The notes under the pieces were generated by a model, which saw nothing but the letters and a program-made list of their open reading frames with translations, searched no databases and had not been told where the DNA came from. The translations under genes were made by a program, and so were the position numbers. This document shows, piece by piece, positions 37,639 through 45,449 of a stretch of 64,000 bases of DNA. Position 1 is the first letter of the stretch; each line of letters begins with the position of its first letter. Source of the DNA: Bifidobacterium pongonis (GTDB lineage Bacteria > Actinomycetota > Actinomycetes > Actinomycetales > Bifidobacteriaceae); the NCBI RefSeq assembly GCF_019331805.1, contig NZ_JAHBBE010000011.1, positions 1-64,000 on the forward strand, in the 5' to 3' direction.

Positions 37639-38856
37639 TCATTCGGAGAGGGAATCGATGGTGTCCGCGATGATGGCCACGGCCTTGTCGGCGTCCTCCT
37701 CGGTGATGATCAGCGGCGGGACCATGCGGATCACGTCCTTGCCGATGGCGGTGATGAGCAGCTTGCGGTCGAAGCAGCCGTGCTTGACATCAACGGCGTT
37801 GATGGTGCCGTCGAATTCGACGCCGACGAACAGGCCCTGGCCGCGGGCCTCCTTGACGTGCGGCAGCTTGGAGAGCTTGTCGATGAAGTAGGCGCCGACC
37901 TTCTTGGCGTTGCCGGGCAGGTCGCGGTCGATGATCTCGGTGACCGCGGCGAGCGAGGCGGCGCAGCAGACCGGGTGGCCGCCGAAGGTGGTGCCGTGCG
38001 AACCCATGGTGAACGCCTTGGCGACCTCCTCGGTGGCGCAGATGGCGCCGATCGGCATGCCGCCGCCCATCGCCTTGGCCATGGAGACGATGTCGGGCTT
38101 GATGCCGTAGTTCATGTACGACATGAGTGCGCCGGTGCGGCCCCAGCCGGACTGCACTTCGTCAAGCAGCAGCAGGATGCCCTTCTCATCGCAGAATTCG
38201 CGCAGGCCCTGCAGGAATTCCTGGGTTGCGGGGTGCACGCCGCCTTCGCCCTGCACGGGCTCGACCATGATGCCGATGGTGTTTTCGTTGCAAGCTGCCT
38301 TGAATGCCTCAAGATCGTTGAACGGCGCGTAGGAGAAGCCTTCGGTCATCGGGCCGAAGCCGACCTGACAGGCGTTGTCCGGCTGGCCGGTGGCGGACAT
38401 GGCGCCGAAGGTGCGGCCGTGGAAGGATTCGCGCGCGGTGACGATGTGGTACTTTTCCGGACCGTACTTCTCGACGCCGTACTTGCGGGCCATCTTGATC
38501 ATGGCCTCGTTGGCCTCGGTGCCGGAATTCTGGTAGAAGATCTTGTCCATGCCGATGGCGGTGCAGATCTTCTCGGCGAGCAGGGCCTGCGGCACGGTGT
38601 ACGGGTAGTTGAAGGTCTGCATCAGTGTGGCGGCCTGGTCCTGGATGGCCTTGACGACCTTCTCGTTGCAGTTGCCGACGGAGTTGACGGCGATGCCCGC
38701 GTAGAAGTCGAGGTACGGGGTGTCGTTCTCGTCGTACATGTAGACGCCCTTGGCATGGTCGGCCAGGAAGTCGAAACGCTCGTAGGTTTCGATCATGTAC
38801 TTGTCGACCTTGCCCTTGATGTCTTCGAAAGTCAGTCCGGTATCCTGCAGCTTCAT
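37639..38856 (-). CDS. Class III PLP aminotransferase (acetylornithine/omega-amino acid type)
   Basis: 405 residues. NSGTEANEAMIKMAR binds PLP phosphate, DEVQSGWGRTG holds the PLP-ring aspartate, and SMAKAMGGGMPIGA holds the Schiff-base lysine. The fold and length match ArgD, ornithine and 4-aminobutyrate aminotransferases. No arginine genes are near. Context (transporter fused to an alcohol dehydrogenase, PucR regulator) points to catabolism of an omega-amino acid or diamine, giving a semialdehyde. ATG follows AAGGAGGGCAGC. Confidence 0.85.
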   Translation of the reverse strand: MKLQDTGLTFEDIKGKVDKYMIETYERFDFLADHAKGVYMYDENDTPYLDFYAGIAVNSVGNCNEKVVKAIQDQAATLMQTFNYPYTVPQALLAEKICTAIGMDKIFYQNSGTEANEAMIKMARKYGVEKYGPEKYHIVTARESFHGRTFGAMSATGQPDNACQVGFGPMTEGFSYAPFNDLEAFKAACNENTIGIMVEPVQGEGGVHPATQEFLQGLREFCDEKGILLLLDEVQSGWGRTGALMSYMNYGIKPDIVSMAKAMGGGMPIGAICATEEVAKAFTMGSHGTTFGGHPVCCAASLAAVTEIIDRDLPGNAKKVGAYFIDKLSKLPHVKEARGQGLFVGVEFDGTINAVDVKHGCFDRKLLITAIGKDVIRMVPPLIITEEDADKAVAIIADTIDSLSE

Positions 38857-39158
38857 GATGCTGCCCTCCTTGCGATGCTTGGTGTAGGCCGTGGTTCGCG
38901 CGGCCCGTTCAGCTGGATTCTTCGGCGTGAACTGACTTCAGTATGTTGGTTTCCGTTTCGCTTCTCCAGCCGCCCCGACCCAAAAACGAATGTGCTCCAG
39001 CACAATCGGCGCGGTGTCGTTAACATGGGCGGGCCGTATCGGCATACGGACCCGCGCGGGAAGGCGCAATATGGTGCCGATATGCTCCGGAAGCATCGAA
39101 ATGAACGCGCAATAGGCCGCAAACAGGCCGTTACATCAATGTTTCAGGGAGATTACGC
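38857..39158. other. Divergent aminotransferase / pucR regulatory region
   Basis: This 302-base region contains no gene that I can support. It holds a dyad at 38991-39004 and a larger imperfect hairpin around 39028-39056, where GCGGGCCGTAT faces ATACGGACCCGC with one bulged base. Promoters for both divergent genes must lie here. Confidence 0.6.
38991..39004. promoter_or_regulatory. Candidate PucR operator
   Basis: TGTGCT-CC-AGCACA is a perfect inverted repeat with 6-bp arms, midway between the two divergent starts. Assignment to PucR is inference from position. Confidence 0.45.
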
Positions 39159-40322
39159 ATGGCGTTGGAATTGAGGGAACTGCTGGACGGATGCCCCGAG
39201 GCGAGGCTTGATCTGCTGGCCGGGGCCGATGGACTCACGCATCGGGTCACCTGGGTGCATGTGCTGGAGTCCACCATGCTCAGCGATTATTTGGGAGGCG
39301 ACGAGCTCATCCTCACCACCGGCGTCGCCCTGCGCGGCGATGACGACCTGCTCTCCTACGTGCGCGCCCTGTATGCGAGAGGCGCCGCCGGCGTCGCCCT
39401 CGACACCGGCCATTACATCGAACGCATCCCCGTGGAGGTGACGACCTTCTGCGAGGAGCATGCCTTCCCCCTGTTCGCCATTCCCAAGGACGTCGCCTTC
39501 GAAAGCATCGCCCGACCGCTGTGCCGCCGCCTCATCGACGAGGAGACGAAGGACCGCATGATCGGCAACGCGTTCCGCAACGCCATCTCCTACCCGGACC
39601 GGCAGGAGCTGTACATCCCCGCGTTGTCCGAATTCCATTTCGAGATCGAATGGCGTTACGCGGTCATCATCATCCGGCTCGACGATTTCGCCGACGACCC
39701 GTACAAGCGCATCGACGCGATGAACGAGACCGTGCGCAAATACCTGCGCAGACGCGTCCGGTTCAGCGCGACGTACGGGGAATGGGAACGGATCGTGGCC
39801 GTCGTCCATTGCGCCGGCCCCGAGGAGCTACGCGATGTGGGGCGAGGCGTGCTGGAGACCGCGCAACGTGCGCTGCGCGGGAAGGAAACCGTTTCGATTG
39901 GCGTCGGCAAGCTGACGCAAAGCATCCGATGCATCTGCAAAAGCCACCGCCAGGCCGAATCCATCCTGAAACTGCAGGCGAGGGGCAAACTGGACGATCG
40001 GCTCAACTTCTTCGACGATCTCGGCGCCTACCGCGTGCTGCTCGGCGTGGAGGATCCGGAGATATCGCAGGAATACTACCGGCAGGTGCTGGGGCCGCTG
40101 CTCGAATACGACAAGGAGAACGGAGCCGATCTGACCGACGTGCTGCGCAGCTATCTTGACCATAACGGCAGCGTGCGCGACACCGCCGCAGACCTGTTCG
40201 TCCACCGCAACACCGTGAACTACAAGATCGCCAAGGCCGGCGAGATCCTATGCATGGACCTGTCGCAGTTGAAGAACCGCATGCAGCTGATGCTCGGCTA
40301 CATGCTCATGGACATGATGTGA
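39159..40322 (+). CDS. PucR-family transcriptional regulator
   Basis: 387 residues. The N-terminal PucR-type domain (about residues 1-125) contains HRVTWVHVLESTMLSDYLGGDELILTTG. A GGDEF-like middle region follows, and the C-terminal HTH_30 is at VLRSYLDHNGSVRDTAADLF then HRNTVNYKIAKAGEI. PucR-type proteins often activate purine or amine catabolism. It is divergent from the aminotransferase gene and probably controls that unit. ATG follows AGGGAGATTACGC. Confidence 0.9.
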   Translation: MALELRELLDGCPEARLDLLAGADGLTHRVTWVHVLESTMLSDYLGGDELILTTGVALRGDDDLLSYVRALYARGAAGVALDTGHYIERIPVEVTTFCEEHAFPLFAIPKDVAFESIARPLCRRLIDEETKDRMIGNAFRNAISYPDRQELYIPALSEFHFEIEWRYAVIIIRLDDFADDPYKRIDAMNETVRKYLRRRVRFSATYGEWERIVAVVHCAGPEELRDVGRGVLETAQRALRGKETVSIGVGKLTQSIRCICKSHRQAESILKLQARGKLDDRLNFFDDLGAYRVLLGVEDPEISQEYYRQVLGPLLEYDKENGADLTDVLRSYLDHNGSVRDTAADLFVHRNTVNYKIAKAGEILCMDLSQLKNRMQLMLGYMLMDMM

Positions 40323-40356
40323 CGTCGCACGACCCGGCCGCCGCGCGGGCCGTGAT

Positions 40357-40728
40357 TCACATGACGCATTGGAATCCGAACGCGGCGGCCGCCACGGGCA
40401 CGATGATCGATGCCGCCATATACCCGGCGAACACCGCGGCCCGTCCGCCGCGCAGCAGCGTCACGGATTCGTTCATCATGGTCGAGAACGTGGAGAACCC
40501 TCCAAGGAAACCGGTGGCCAGCAGCAGACGCGTCTGGCCCGACATGGCCGAGTTCGCATACCATCCCGCGACCAAACCGGCCAGGAAGCCCGCGACGATG
40601 TTGATCGCGAACGTGGACAGCGGGAACGCTTTCTTCCAGGCGGCTTTGATATAGGAATCGCAGATGTACCGGGCGGCCGCGCCGAGGCCGCCGCACAGGC
40701 ATACCGAAATGGCGATGAGCGTGTTCAT
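40357..40728 (-). CDS. crcB: Fluoride channel subunit CrcB/Fluc (second of pair)
   Basis: 123 residues, four hydrophobic helices. Family landmarks are GGLGAAARYICD near the start, TFAINIVAGFLAG and GFLGGFSTFSTMMNE with the pore phenylalanine box. It pairs with the upstream paralog; bacteria with two crcB genes form heterodimers. ATG at 40728 overlaps the stop of the first gene by 4 bases. The longer in-frame extension inside that gene is not used. Confidence 0.93.
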   Translation of the reverse strand: MNTLIAISVCLCGGLGAAARYICDSYIKAAWKKAFPLSTFAINIVAGFLAGLVAGWYANSAMSGQTRLLLATGFLGGFSTFSTMMNESVTLLRGGRAAVFAGYMAASIIVPVAAAAFGFQCVM

Positions 40729-41186
40729 CGGCTCGCCTCCTTCCCGGCCTTGCCTGCCTTGCCGCCGGGTTCGCCTTCCACACCGGCGAGGCGCAGCCCG
40801 GCAAGCACACCGGCGTAGGCGAGCATGCAGCCCACGACGAACGTCACGCAGCAGTACAGCGCGCAACCCGCCGCGTCGCCGCCGCGCAGCATCATGAACT
40901 CCTCAAGCGCGAGCGTGGACATGGTGGACAGGCCGCCGCACATGCCCATGCCGAACCCGCGGTTCACGTATTCCTTCGCCCTACCTGCCAGTCTGCCGGT
41001 TCCGCCCAGCCAGGCGGAGAGCATCGCGTACGCGAAGCAGGCGATCATATTGGCCGTGAACGTGCCGATATGGAACGAGCCGAGATCGGCCATGCCGGAC
41101 AGCGCGTAGCGCAGCGCCGTGCCGATGCAGCCTCCGAGGAACACCACGCATACGAGATCGAAGCGGATGAAATGTTGTCGCGTCAT
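40725..41186 (-). CDS. crcB: Fluoride channel subunit CrcB/Fluc (first of pair)
   Basis: 153 residues with four hydrophobic helices: GGCIGTALRYALSG, TFTANMIACFAYA (pore asparagine) and GMCGGLSTMSTLALE. The usual pore-box FSTFS is altered to LSTMS, which is common for one partner of a heterodimer. A charged G/K/E tail of about 15 residues follows the last helix. It exports fluoride from the cell. Start ATG after GAGAGCAA; a fluoride riboswitch lies about 100 bases upstream. Confidence 0.92.
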   Translation of the reverse strand: MTRQHFIRFDLVCVVFLGGCIGTALRYALSGMADLGSFHIGTFTANMIACFAYAMLSAWLGGTGRLAGRAKEYVNRGFGMGMCGGLSTMSTLALEEFMMLRGGDAAGCALYCCVTFVVGCMLAYAGVLAGLRLAGVEGEPGGKAGKAGKEASR

Positions 41187-41282
41187 TTGCTCTCTTTTCC
41201 GCGGGGCGCCGCGCCCATGCGGCGACCGCGGTCGGCGACGCCGTGTCTTCCGGATGCCGCAAGGTACGGCACGCCCGCACGT

Positions 41283-41350
41283 CGTAGGAACCGTCAGCCC
41301 AATCGCGGTTCGGAGCCGTTACCGGCCCCAGGCGAGTCCCATCGCCGGAA
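41283..41350 (-). ncRNA. Fluoride riboswitch (crcB motif)
   Basis: On the minus strand GGCGATGGGACTCGCC opens the aptamer. AACGGCTC follows after a short linker, with GGGCTGACGGTTCCTACG closing it. The hairpin loop GGGACU can pair over 6 bp (two wobbles) with the downstream GGUUCC, as in the pseudoknot of known crcB aptamers, and CTGA...CCTAC matches the conserved end. It lies upstream of the crcB pair. A later TGCCG/CGGCA stem may belong to the expression platform. Confidence 0.85.
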
Positions 41351-41412
41351 CCCAAGTATATCCGCGGTGCGGATACGTCTGCGCGGCCATTCGCCATGCG
41401 GACGCGATGATG

Positions 41413-42039
41413 TCAAGCCTTATAGCGTTCCATGAAGTCATCCACACCGCTCGCGAAGATATCCAGCACGCGACGGCGAGCGTTGCTGCTTTCCACCGCG
41501 TCGGCGGCGCTGACCAACAGGAAGAACGGCGCATACAGTTCGATGGCCATTTTCTTCGGATCGTCGCCACGCAGCAGCCCCGCATCGACCATCGCGCCGA
41601 TCATGTCTTCGATGTACGCGACCGGGCCGCTGCCGAGCACCTTCTGGTACATGGCCATGTTCTCCGCGGACTTGTACTGTTCGAGGGTGAGCATGCGGCG
41701 GTAGTCGTGGGCGAGGCCGTCCTCCGTCCAGTAGCGGAAGCGATCGACCATGAACGCGCGCAGATTCTCGGGGGCAGGCGCCTCGATGTCGCCTTCGCCA
41801 TCCTCCTCGTCCATTCCGGGAACCTCGGCCTGTTTCGCATGTTCCGCGTCCAACTGCCTCATATGTTCCACGATCGCGTCGAAAATGGCCCTTTTGCTGG
41901 TGAAATGCTTGTACAGCGACGGGGCTTTGATGCCCACCGCCTGCGCTATCTGCGAAACGCTGACCGCATCGTACCCGTTGGATGCGAACAGATGCAGGGC
42001 CTCCTCGATAATCCTCTGCCGCGTATCGCTTCTCCTCAT
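41413..42039 (-). CDS. TetR-family transcriptional regulator
   Basis: 208 residues. The N-terminal HTH is RIIEEALHLFASNGYDAVSV then SQIAQAVGIKAPSLYKHFTS. The C-terminal domain resembles no specific effector family I can name. ATG follows GAGGAGGGCGTC. Nearby genes (cupin on the same strand upstream; aldo/keto reductase divergent) are possible targets. Confidence 0.9.
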   Translation of the reverse strand: MRRSDTRQRIIEEALHLFASNGYDAVSVSQIAQAVGIKAPSLYKHFTSKRAIFDAIVEHMRQLDAEHAKQAEVPGMDEEDGEGDIEAPAPENLRAFMVDRFRYWTEDGLAHDYRRMLTLEQYKSAENMAMYQKVLGSGPVAYIEDMIGAMVDAGLLRGDDPKKMAIELYAPFFLLVSAADAVESSNARRRVLDIFASGVDDFMERYKA

Positions 42040-42052
42040 GACGCCCTCCTCG

Positions 42053-42093
42053 GCTAAAAACCATTAGCAAATAATATGATAACGGTGGTTAGC
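42053..42093. promoter_or_regulatory. Candidate TetR operator / promoter region
   Basis: GCTAA-AAACCA-TTAGC (42053-42068) is an inverted repeat. A further half site GGTTAGC ends at 42093. Between them lies an A+T-rich stretch with a TATTAT-like -10 on the minus strand. It sits 14-54 bases upstream of the TetR start. Confidence 0.45.
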
Positions 42094-42117
42094 GTGGCGA
42101 CATTCCTTCGAATGTGA

Positions 42118-42147
42118 AAAGACCGCACCATTTCGGGTGCGGTCTTT
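42118..42147 (-). terminator. Hairpin after the cupin gene
   Basis: AAAGACCGCACC pairs with GGTGCGGTCTTT over a short loop, about 30 bases past the cupin stop. Confidence 0.7.
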
Positions 42148-42177
42148 GCCGGTGCTTCGGTTTTCGCCGGGCTTGGC

Positions 42178-42585
42178 TCAGTCGAGCGCGTCGTATGCCT
42201 CGGCGTCCACGGGCTCAAGCCATTCGTTGCTCATGGTGGCGGGGTCGCCCGTGGGAACCATGAAGGCGAGGTGGGAGAACGACTCGCCGGGCGCCGCGCC
42301 ATGCCAGTGCTTGGTGTCGGCGGGGATGCGAACGGCCTGGCCGGCCTTGAGCTCCTTCGGCTCCTCGCCCTCGATCTGGTAGTAGCCGCGGCCGCCGACG
42401 GCGATGAGCACCTGGACGGCGTTGTGGTGGATATGCCAGTTGTTGCGACAACCCGGCTCGAAGGTCACGTTGTGGATGCTGATCTCCGGGGTCTCCAGCA
42501 CCGGAGCGAGATAGCTCTGGCCAACGAAGTACTGCGCGAACCCGTCGTTCGGGTCGCCCATCGGGAATGCGCTCGGATTTTCCAT
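42178..42585 (-). CDS. Cupin-domain protein
   Basis: 135 residues, single conserved cupin barrel. Motif 1 is NNWHIHHNAVQVLIAVGGRG with two metal-binding histidines and a glutamine in place of the usual glutamate. Motif 2 is RIPADTKHWHGAAPG with the last histidine. Similar small cupins accompany aldo/keto reductases in many gut bacteria, with no settled function. ATG follows AAAGGATG. Confidence 0.88.
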   Translation of the reverse strand: MENPSAFPMGDPNDGFAQYFVGQSYLAPVLETPEISIHNVTFEPGCRNNWHIHHNAVQVLIAVGGRGYYQIEGEEPKELKAGQAVRIPADTKHWHGAAPGESFSHLAFMVPTGDPATMSNEWLEPVDAEAYDALD

Positions 42586-42791
42586 ATTCGATTCATCCTT
42601 TCGTATGGTTCGTAAGGTTCATGGTTCCGTTCGTGTTCCCATTCAACGCCCGCCGAAAAGAAATGTCCAATGATTACCTGACATGCCGTTCCATGCACCG
42701 AATGCATGAAGACCCGCTTGCGCCCGGCATTGGTTCGGCCACGCCGCCCGGGGTACGCTGGCATTCGTACAACCTACGCAAAGGAGTCTCA

Positions 42792-43827
42792 ATGACCGAT
42801 ATGGAATACGCCCCGCTGGGATGGTCCGGCATCAAGGTCTCCAAGGTCTGTCTCGGCGGCATGAGCTTCGGCAAGGCCTCCCCCGAATTCCACCAGTGGA
42901 CCATCGACGCCGATGCCACCGAACGGGTGATCGGCCACGCCTACGACCGCGGCGTGAACTTCATCGACACCGCCAACTGCTACGCGTTCGGCACCTCCGA
43001 GGAGTACATCGGGCGCGCGCTGCGCAACCTCGGCATCCCGCGAGACAAGGTCGTGCTCGCCAGCAAAGTCTATTTCAACGAGGGGCATCTGTCCCGCGAA
43101 GCCATTGAACGCGAGATCGACGCCACACTCAAGCGCTTGGGCACCGATTATCTCGACCTGTACATCATCCACCGCTTCGACTACGGCACCCCCATCGAGG
43201 AGACCATGGAAGCGCTGGATTCCCTGGTGAAGGCGGGCAAGGTGCGTGCGCTCGGCGCGAGCGAGATGTACGCCTACCAGTTCCACACCATGCAGACCGT
43301 GGCCGAGGCGAACGGGTGGACCAAATTCACCAGCATGCAATGCCATTACAACCTGCTGTACCGCGAGGACGAACGCGAGATGATCCCCGTATGCCGCCAG
43401 TATGACGTGGCGCTCACGCCGTACTCCCCCATGGCGTCCGGTCACCTGACCCACATGGGTTGGGATTCGGATTCCAAGCGCGGCTCCACCGACGGCACCA
43501 TGCGCAACAAGTACGATCAGGCGCGCGCAGGACATGCCGATCATCGAACGCGTGCACGAGATCGCCGAGCGGCTCGGCGTGCCGATGGCGCGGGTCGCCC
43601 TCGCCTGGCATTGGGCCAAGGGCGTGACGGCTCCCCTCGTCGGCTGTTCGAAGCCGGAACGCGTGGACGATGCCATCGAGGCGCTCGGCGTGCATCTGAG
43701 CGCCAGCGACATCGACTACCTTGAGGAGCCATACACCGCGCACGAACTGGTCGGCCCGTTGGCCAGGCCGGGCGAGCGTGCGCTGGCCGGCACCCATGCG
43801 CCCACACTCAAGGAGCACACCAAGTAG
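42792..43827 (+). pseudogene. Aldo/keto reductase, frameshifted at a GC run
   Basis: The first frame gives an aldo/keto reductase: LGGMSFGK, DTANCYAFGTSEEYIGRAL with the catalytic Asp/Tyr, LASKVYFN and a catalytic-region HRFDYGTP. At GCGCGCGC (43521-43528) the frame breaks; the rest (DMPIIERVHEIAERLGVP to GTHAPTLKEHTK) continues one frame over, to 43827. One additional GC unit would restore a continuous protein of 345-346 residues. It may be a real mutation, a slippage-controlled switch or a sequencing error. ATG 42792 has AAGGAG at 5 bases. Confidence 0.85.
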
Positions 43828-43888
43828 CCGCACTGGCCCGGGCTCACGAAGGCCCAGCCCCATCAGCAAACCCAACTCATCAACAAAC

Positions 43889-43931
43889 AAAGGCGGGAAC
43901 CGTTCGCGCAATGGCGAAGGTTCCCGCCTTT
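43889..43931. terminator. Hairpin between aldo/keto reductase and MATE genes
   Basis: AAAGGCGGGAACC pairs with GGTTCCCGCCTTT with an inner TTCGC/GCGAA stem, between convergent genes. A T run is present on the plus strand. Confidence 0.75.
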
Positions 43932-43944
43932 CCAGTTGCGGGCA

Positions 43945-45297
43945 TCACCGCGTGGCGGCAGCGGCGGCGAACACGCCACGGTGCTTGAGCCATGCGTAGA
44001 AACCAAGGCAGATCAGCACGGACAGTATGGAGCCGGCCGGCGCCGCAAGACCCATGGGGAACAATGTGCTGGGGAACAGCTTGGACGCGAGGTACGAGCC
44101 GGGGACCCTGACCAGCGTAATGGCCACGATGTTGTGGATGAAGCCGATGTAGGACTTGCCATACGCCGCGAAGAAACCGCTGAAGCAGAAATGGATGCCG
44201 GCGAAGATGCTGTCGACGATGTAGCTGCGGATGTATTGCACGCCGAGCAGCACCACCGTGGCATCAGTGGTGAACAGACCGACGATGGGTCCTGCGGTCA
44301 GTTCCACGACGATCGAGATGATGATGCCGTAGATGACGGTGATGGCGGTGGCGTATCGGAGCGTTTGTGCGGCGCGTTCCGGCTTGCCTGCGCCGATATT
44401 CTGCGCGGACACCGCGGACACGGTGGCCAGCATGGCCGATGGCACGAGGAATAGGGCGCTGATCACCTTTTCGACCACGCCCACGGCCGCCGCGTCGTCA
44501 AGTCCGCGATAGTTGGCGATGACCGTGATGATGATGAAGGCGATCTGGATGCACCCGTCCTGCACGGCGGTCGGCACACCGATCGTCAGCATGCTTCCGA
44601 GCACGGAGCGATCGGGCCGCAGATCGGCGGCATGCAGGCTGATGCCGGAACGTTTGCGCCGGATGGCGATGAACGACACGATCACGCTGATGACCTGGGC
44701 GAGTATGGTGCCCCAGGCGGCTCCGGCCGCACCCAGATGCATGGCTCCCATGAACAGGTAGTCGAGCGCGATATTGCACAGGCAGGCCACCGCGATGAAA
44801 TACATCGGGGACTTCGAATCCCCCAGCCCACGGAACACGGAACTGATGATGTTGTAGGCGACGACGAAGGGGATGCCCGCGAAGCAGATGGTCAGGTAGT
44901 CGGTCATGCCACCCACCGCCTCCACCGGCGTCCCCATCACCGCGACGATGCCCCGTACGCTAAGCAGCAATGTCGCGGTGAGCGCAATGGCCACGCCGAT
45001 GAACAGCGTGATGGTGTTGCCGATGGCCTTGGACGCCTTGTCGAGCCTGTTCGCGCCGATCGCGCGACCGATGGTCACCGTCGATCCCATGGCGAGACCG
45101 ACGATGACCACCGTCAACATGTACAGCACCTGACTACCGTTCGCCACCGCCGTGATGCCGTCCACGCCGATGAACTGGCCGGCTATGAACAGATCGGCCA
45201 TGCCGTACAGCGTCTGCAGGAAATACGACAGCAGATACGGCAGCGCGAAGGCGACGATGGTTCCGAACACGCCGCCCGTCGTCAGATTCTTCTCCAT
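43945..45297 (-). CDS. MATE-family efflux transporter
   Basis: 450 residues with 12 hydrophobic helices in two homologous halves, starting MEKNLTTGGVFGTIVAFALP. The MatE fold landmarks (ADLFIAGQFIGVDGITAVAN; SVFRGLGDSKSPMY) are clear. It likely exports cationic drugs or metabolites with Na+ or H+. I chose ATG at 45297, preceded by GGAAACC; the longer upstream frame lacks a membrane-protein-like start. Confidence 0.9.
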   Translation of the reverse strand: MEKNLTTGGVFGTIVAFALPYLLSYFLQTLYGMADLFIAGQFIGVDGITAVANGSQVLYMLTVVIVGLAMGSTVTIGRAIGANRLDKASKAIGNTITLFIGVAIALTATLLLSVRGIVAVMGTPVEAVGGMTDYLTICFAGIPFVVAYNIISSVFRGLGDSKSPMYFIAVACLCNIALDYLFMGAMHLGAAGAAWGTILAQVISVIVSFIAIRRKRSGISLHAADLRPDRSVLGSMLTIGVPTAVQDGCIQIAFIIITVIANYRGLDDAAAVGVVEKVISALFLVPSAMLATVSAVSAQNIGAGKPERAAQTLRYATAITVIYGIIISIVVELTAGPIVGLFTTDATVVLLGVQYIRSYIVDSIFAGIHFCFSGFFAAYGKSYIGFIHNIVAITLVRVPGSYLASKLFPSTLFPMGLAAPAGSILSVLICLGFYAWLKHRGVFAAAAATR

Positions 45298-45449
45298 GGT
45301 TTCCGTTGACTGTCCTCTCCAAGGCCTGTTCCAACGGATAACCCTAAACCTTGGGAACGCCGAACCGGCAATCCGCATGGCCGGCACGTCCACTATCCGA
45401 TACCGTTCACGCCGGGCGGCAGCGGAAACAGCCATAGGGAAACCGGGAA

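Noticed and set aside
34174-39174. A 1666-codon open frame on the plus strand running antisense through the fusion gene, kinase-like gene and aminotransferase gene
   Set aside because: It crosses terminators and gene gaps, has an R/G/H/V/D-rich composition with no domain, and arises from GC-rich third positions of the real minus-strand genes.
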